64,000 nt of DNA from contig CAZFXS010000001.1 in assembly GCA_964523395.1 (NCBI GenBank), forward strand, positions 186,001 through 250,000, written 5' to 3'. Positions 61,949-64,000 of this stretch are shown one piece after another. The notes below the pieces were generated by a model. The model saw only the letters and a program-made list of their open reading frames with translations. It was not told where the DNA came from and did no database searches. The translations under genes were made by a program, and so were the position numbers. The DNA is from JANYJZ01 sp964523395. Its GTDB lineage: Bacteria; Bacteroidota; Ignavibacteria; UBA10030; SZUA-254. Numbering within the stretch: position 1 is the stretch's first letter; each line of letters starts with the position of its first letter.

Positions 61949-62809
61949 CTACTCTTCTTCGTCGTCATCATCAGTGCTTTCCTGATGTTCAATCTTTTCA
62001 ATCAACTCCGTCATAAACTTTTCATTTGTCTGGTCTTCATATTTTTGGTAGGAATTGATCAGGTTTCGGAGAACTCGCGTAATAATTGTTGTCGCGTCAC
62101 ATTCCAGCTGAAAAATATCTTTCATTTCAATCGGTGCTGATTTTGTCAGAGCGGCGAATTCTTTTTCATTCAGAAACTGTCCTTCGTTAAAACAATCGAC
62201 CACAAATTTCTGATGCTCGGTAAACGCGAGCCCGAGAAAGTGGCCGGGGTAATTGCATCCTTCGATGTTCAGTCCGAGCCTCTGTCCGACGAGGATGTAC
62301 AGGCACACGAGGGTGATTGGCAGGCCTCCTTGCGCGTTAATGGCGTGAATTAGACTGCTGTTGAGCGGATGATAATATTCCTGCTGGTCAGCGCCCCGGA
62401 TGCGCTTTATCGTGAAAAGGAAATGTGCAAGCAGTCTTACATCACGTTTTGAATGTGTCTGATCAAACTCTTCGGCAAGGGCATCAAGAACACCGGTTAA
62501 TGTTTTTCCGGAATTATTCTCATGCAAAAATCCATCGAGCAACCCGAGTGCGGTTTCAAGCTTGAGCTTGTCGTCGCGGATGGTCATCCAGCTCTCCCAT
62601 TCTTTTGCAAGCCAGGCGCGATGATAATCATTCAGTAAATCAGAGATAAGCTGCTGCTGCTTCGGATTAAGAATGATATTCTGGTCGGTTAATTCCTTCT
62701 TAAGCCTGTGGCCAAACGAAGAGAGCTCAGCCATAACGTTCTCACGCACGACTTCGGAATCGTCATCCAAAAGTTTAATTAAATGTGGTAGCTGTTGTAT
62801 ATTTGACAT
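61949..62809 (-). CDS. SirB1/transglutaminase-like family protein
   Basis: 286 aa from ATG 62809; the ORF runs to 62899 but this start fits better. The protein has an N-terminal helical repeat region and a core segment HAINAQGGLPITLVCLYIL then VGQRLGLNIEGCNYPGHFL, the hallmark of the SirB1 N-terminal transglutaminase-like fold, where the Cys of the papain-like triad is often absent (family knowledge). An acidic tail ends it (STDDDDEEE). Role unknown; some members affect protein or RNA metabolism. Confidence 0.8.
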   Translation of the reverse strand: MSNIQQLPHLIKLLDDDSEVVRENVMAELSSFGHRLKKELTDQNIILNPKQQQLISDLLNDYHRAWLAKEWESWMTIRDDKLKLETALGLLDGFLHENNSGKTLTGVLDALAEEFDQTHSKRDVRLLAHFLFTIKRIRGADQQEYYHPLNSSLIHAINAQGGLPITLVCLYILVGQRLGLNIEGCNYPGHFLGLAFTEHQKFVVDCFNEGQFLNEKEFAALTKSAPIEMKDIFQLECDATTIITRVLRNLINSYQKYEDQTNEKFMTELIEKIEHQESTDDDDEEE

Positions 62810-62926
62810 CGTGTCTTTTTTGCCTTTGTGGCATTTATTCCTTTTGTGAAATGTAAATATTTCCTTCAAAAATTGCACTTCGCAGATTAAACGTAACATT
62901 TCGGTAACATTAATCCGTTGATTATC

Positions 62927-62955
62927 TTGACTTTCCTATCGTATTAAAGTATATT
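62927..62955 (+). promoter_or_regulatory. Promoter of alpha-amylase gene
   Basis: TTGACT (62927-62932), 17 bp, TATATT (62950-62955), 59 bp before GTG 63014. Upstream is a direct repeat GTAACATT (62893-62900 and 62904-62911) three bases apart. Confidence 0.65.
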
Positions 62956-63013
62956 TTTTAGCAATAGACAAGGTTTTCTTAACTTTTATCAACTTCAACC
63001 GCTACTTGCTACC

Positions 63014-64000
63014 GTGTCGTTAAGATTGTGCTTGCGGCATTTGAAGAACATGCCGCTGGTGATCATCGTTCTCTTGCTCGCTTCGTTGGAAAGTAACGCG
63101 CAGCAATTTCACATCAACAGCTTGCATGATACTCCGAAATCGGATGTCTTCTTGCAGGCATTTTACTGGAATTCCACGCCGGGAGGAATCTGGTGGGATT
63201 CTCTCGCAAAGCTCGCCCCGCGACTTGCCTCCGCAGGTTTCAGTGCCGTTTGGTTTCCTCCCCCCGAAAAGGGTTATGCCGGAACCTACTCAATGGGGTA
63301 TGATCCGTACGATCATTATGATTTCGGAGAATACAATCAGTACGGTACCATCGAAACAAGGTTCGGCAGTCGCCAGGAACTGATTAATTCCATCAACACG
63401 TTTCATTCGGTCGGAATGCAGGTGTTTGCAGATGCCGTGATGGGACACATGAACGGCGGCGAACAAAAAGTTCCGTTTGAATGTGAACCATATCCTGAGT
63501 ATCCCGATTCCGGATACCTCGTTTTTAATTATCCGAATGGCTCAGGCCGGTTTAAGAAAGATCCTTCCTTTTTCTATCCCAACCTCCAGACTTGCGACGT
63601 CAATCCGCCGTACCATGGCCCGAGCGATCCTATTTTTAAATTTGGGGAAATACTTGCCCATGCACAGAGTAAAGTGAAAGACAGCCTGATTGTCTGGGGG
63701 CAATATCTTCGCAACACTCTTGGCTTCGATGGCTTCCGCGTTGATGCGGTAAAACATATCGATCCGATTTTTGTCGGACCCTGGCTCCAGCAGGCAAACT
63801 CAGGCGGGTATGCCATCGCCGAATATTATGGCTCAACTTCTGAAATCGGGACGTGGCTTCACTATTGCCAGAATGTGTTTGGCGGCGATGTCTCTATGCT
63901 CGACTTTCCCCTCCGCTTTTCGTTGCAGGATATGTGCAATAACACTTCCGGCGGTTATGATATGAACTGGCTTGATGGTGCCGGACTGATAAACGCAGGA
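63014..64000 (+). CDS. Secreted GH13 alpha-amylase family protein (3'-partial)
   Basis: The frame is open to the right edge. GTG 63014 gives a signal peptide with a basic start (MSLRLCLRHLKN) and hydrophobic core (VIIVLLLASLESNAQ); ATG 63050 would lack the basic residues. GH13 conserved regions: I FADAVMGHM near residues 138-146 (Asp140), II GFDGFRVDAVKH near 237-248 (Asp244, the nucleophile), III AEYYG (Glu270, the acid/base). The sequence NQYGTIETRFGSRQEL matches bacterial alpha-amylases. The Asn of region I is Gly here. The rest, including any sorting domain, lies outside the window. Confidence 0.92.
   Translation, partial: MSLRLCLRHLKNMPLVIIVLLLASLESNAQQFHINSLHDTPKSDVFLQAFYWNSTPGGIWWDSLAKLAPRLASAGFSAVWFPPPEKGYAGTYSMGYDPYDHYDFGEYNQYGTIETRFGSRQELINSINTFHSVGMQVFADAVMGHMNGGEQKVPFECEPYPEYPDSGYLVFNYPNGSGRFKKDPSFFYPNLQTCDVNPPYHGPSDPIFKFGEILAHAQSKVKDSLIVWGQYLRNTLGFDGFRVDAVKHIDPIFVGPWLQQANSGGYAIAEYYGSTSEIGTWLHYCQNVFGGDVSMLDFPLRFSLQDMCNNTSGGYDMNWLDGAGLINAG

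Noticed and set aside
63126..63383. 85-codon open frame at the right end
   Set aside because: It is out of frame within the GH13 gene, which is supported by conserved regions I-III.

Overview
The window reads as a chromosomal segment of a free-living Gram-negative bacterium of the Bacteroidota/Ignavibacteriota side of the tree (Ignavibacteria, Kapabacteria, Kryptonia or a relative; this is inferred from gene content, no database was searched). Four very large secreted proteins end in the 'NYPNPFNP...GVY.YR' type IX secretion (T9SS) sorting domain usual in that group. Unlike classical Bacteroidetes, many genes have Shine-Dalgarno sites (AGGAG) and at least sixteen starts are preceded by sigma70-type promoters (TTGACA-like, exactly 17 bp, TATAAT-like).

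Layout. 1-18 kb is mostly housekeeping on the + strand: secA (5' end outside the window), an anchored amidase, era, a DUF1015 protein, an EamA transporter, methylmalonyl-CoA epimerase, a fluoride-riboswitch operon (crcB, DUF190, PAP2 phosphatase), uvrC with an apparent ATT start, a STAS protein, small envelope proteins, tRNA-Val(CAC) on the minus strand, and the PyrR-attenuated pyrRBC operon. 18-34 kb holds a lipoprotein, a DUF4783 protein with a giant NtrY-like kinase, a laccase-domain protein, glmS, a FabL-like enoyl reductase, a solitary DNA methyltransferase, tRNA-Phe(GAA), a two-helix ferritin-like protein coupled to a 2-oxoacid:ferredoxin oxidoreductase whose beta subunit carries a gamma-like domain, and a secreted M1 peptidase.

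34-53 kb is the most unusual part. Three paralogous cassettes, each [LytS-like histidine kinase - LytTR response regulator - giant T9SS-exported protein], lie in the same order and orientation. Two of the exported proteins are FG-GAP/ASPIC proteins and one is a beta-helix protein, yet all three share a tandem 'WN.V.VP ... GYW.KF' module before the sorting domain. Between cassettes 2 and 3 are two tiny membrane-protein genes and a small exported protein on the minus strand, a cupin, and groES-groEL.

53-64 kb is mixed: a DUF4203 membrane protein, a minus-strand block (lipoprotein, triheme cytochrome c, DUF4256, VOC protein, radical SAM protein) driven by three TTGACA-type promoters of which two are near-copies, then a beta-lactamase-fold hydrolase, an RRM protein, a small lipoprotein, a SAM methyltransferase, a SUI1/YciH factor, a minus-strand SirB1-family protein, and the start of a secreted GH13 alpha-amylase that runs off the right edge. 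No CRISPR array, insertion sequence, integrase, prophage or rRNA was seen.
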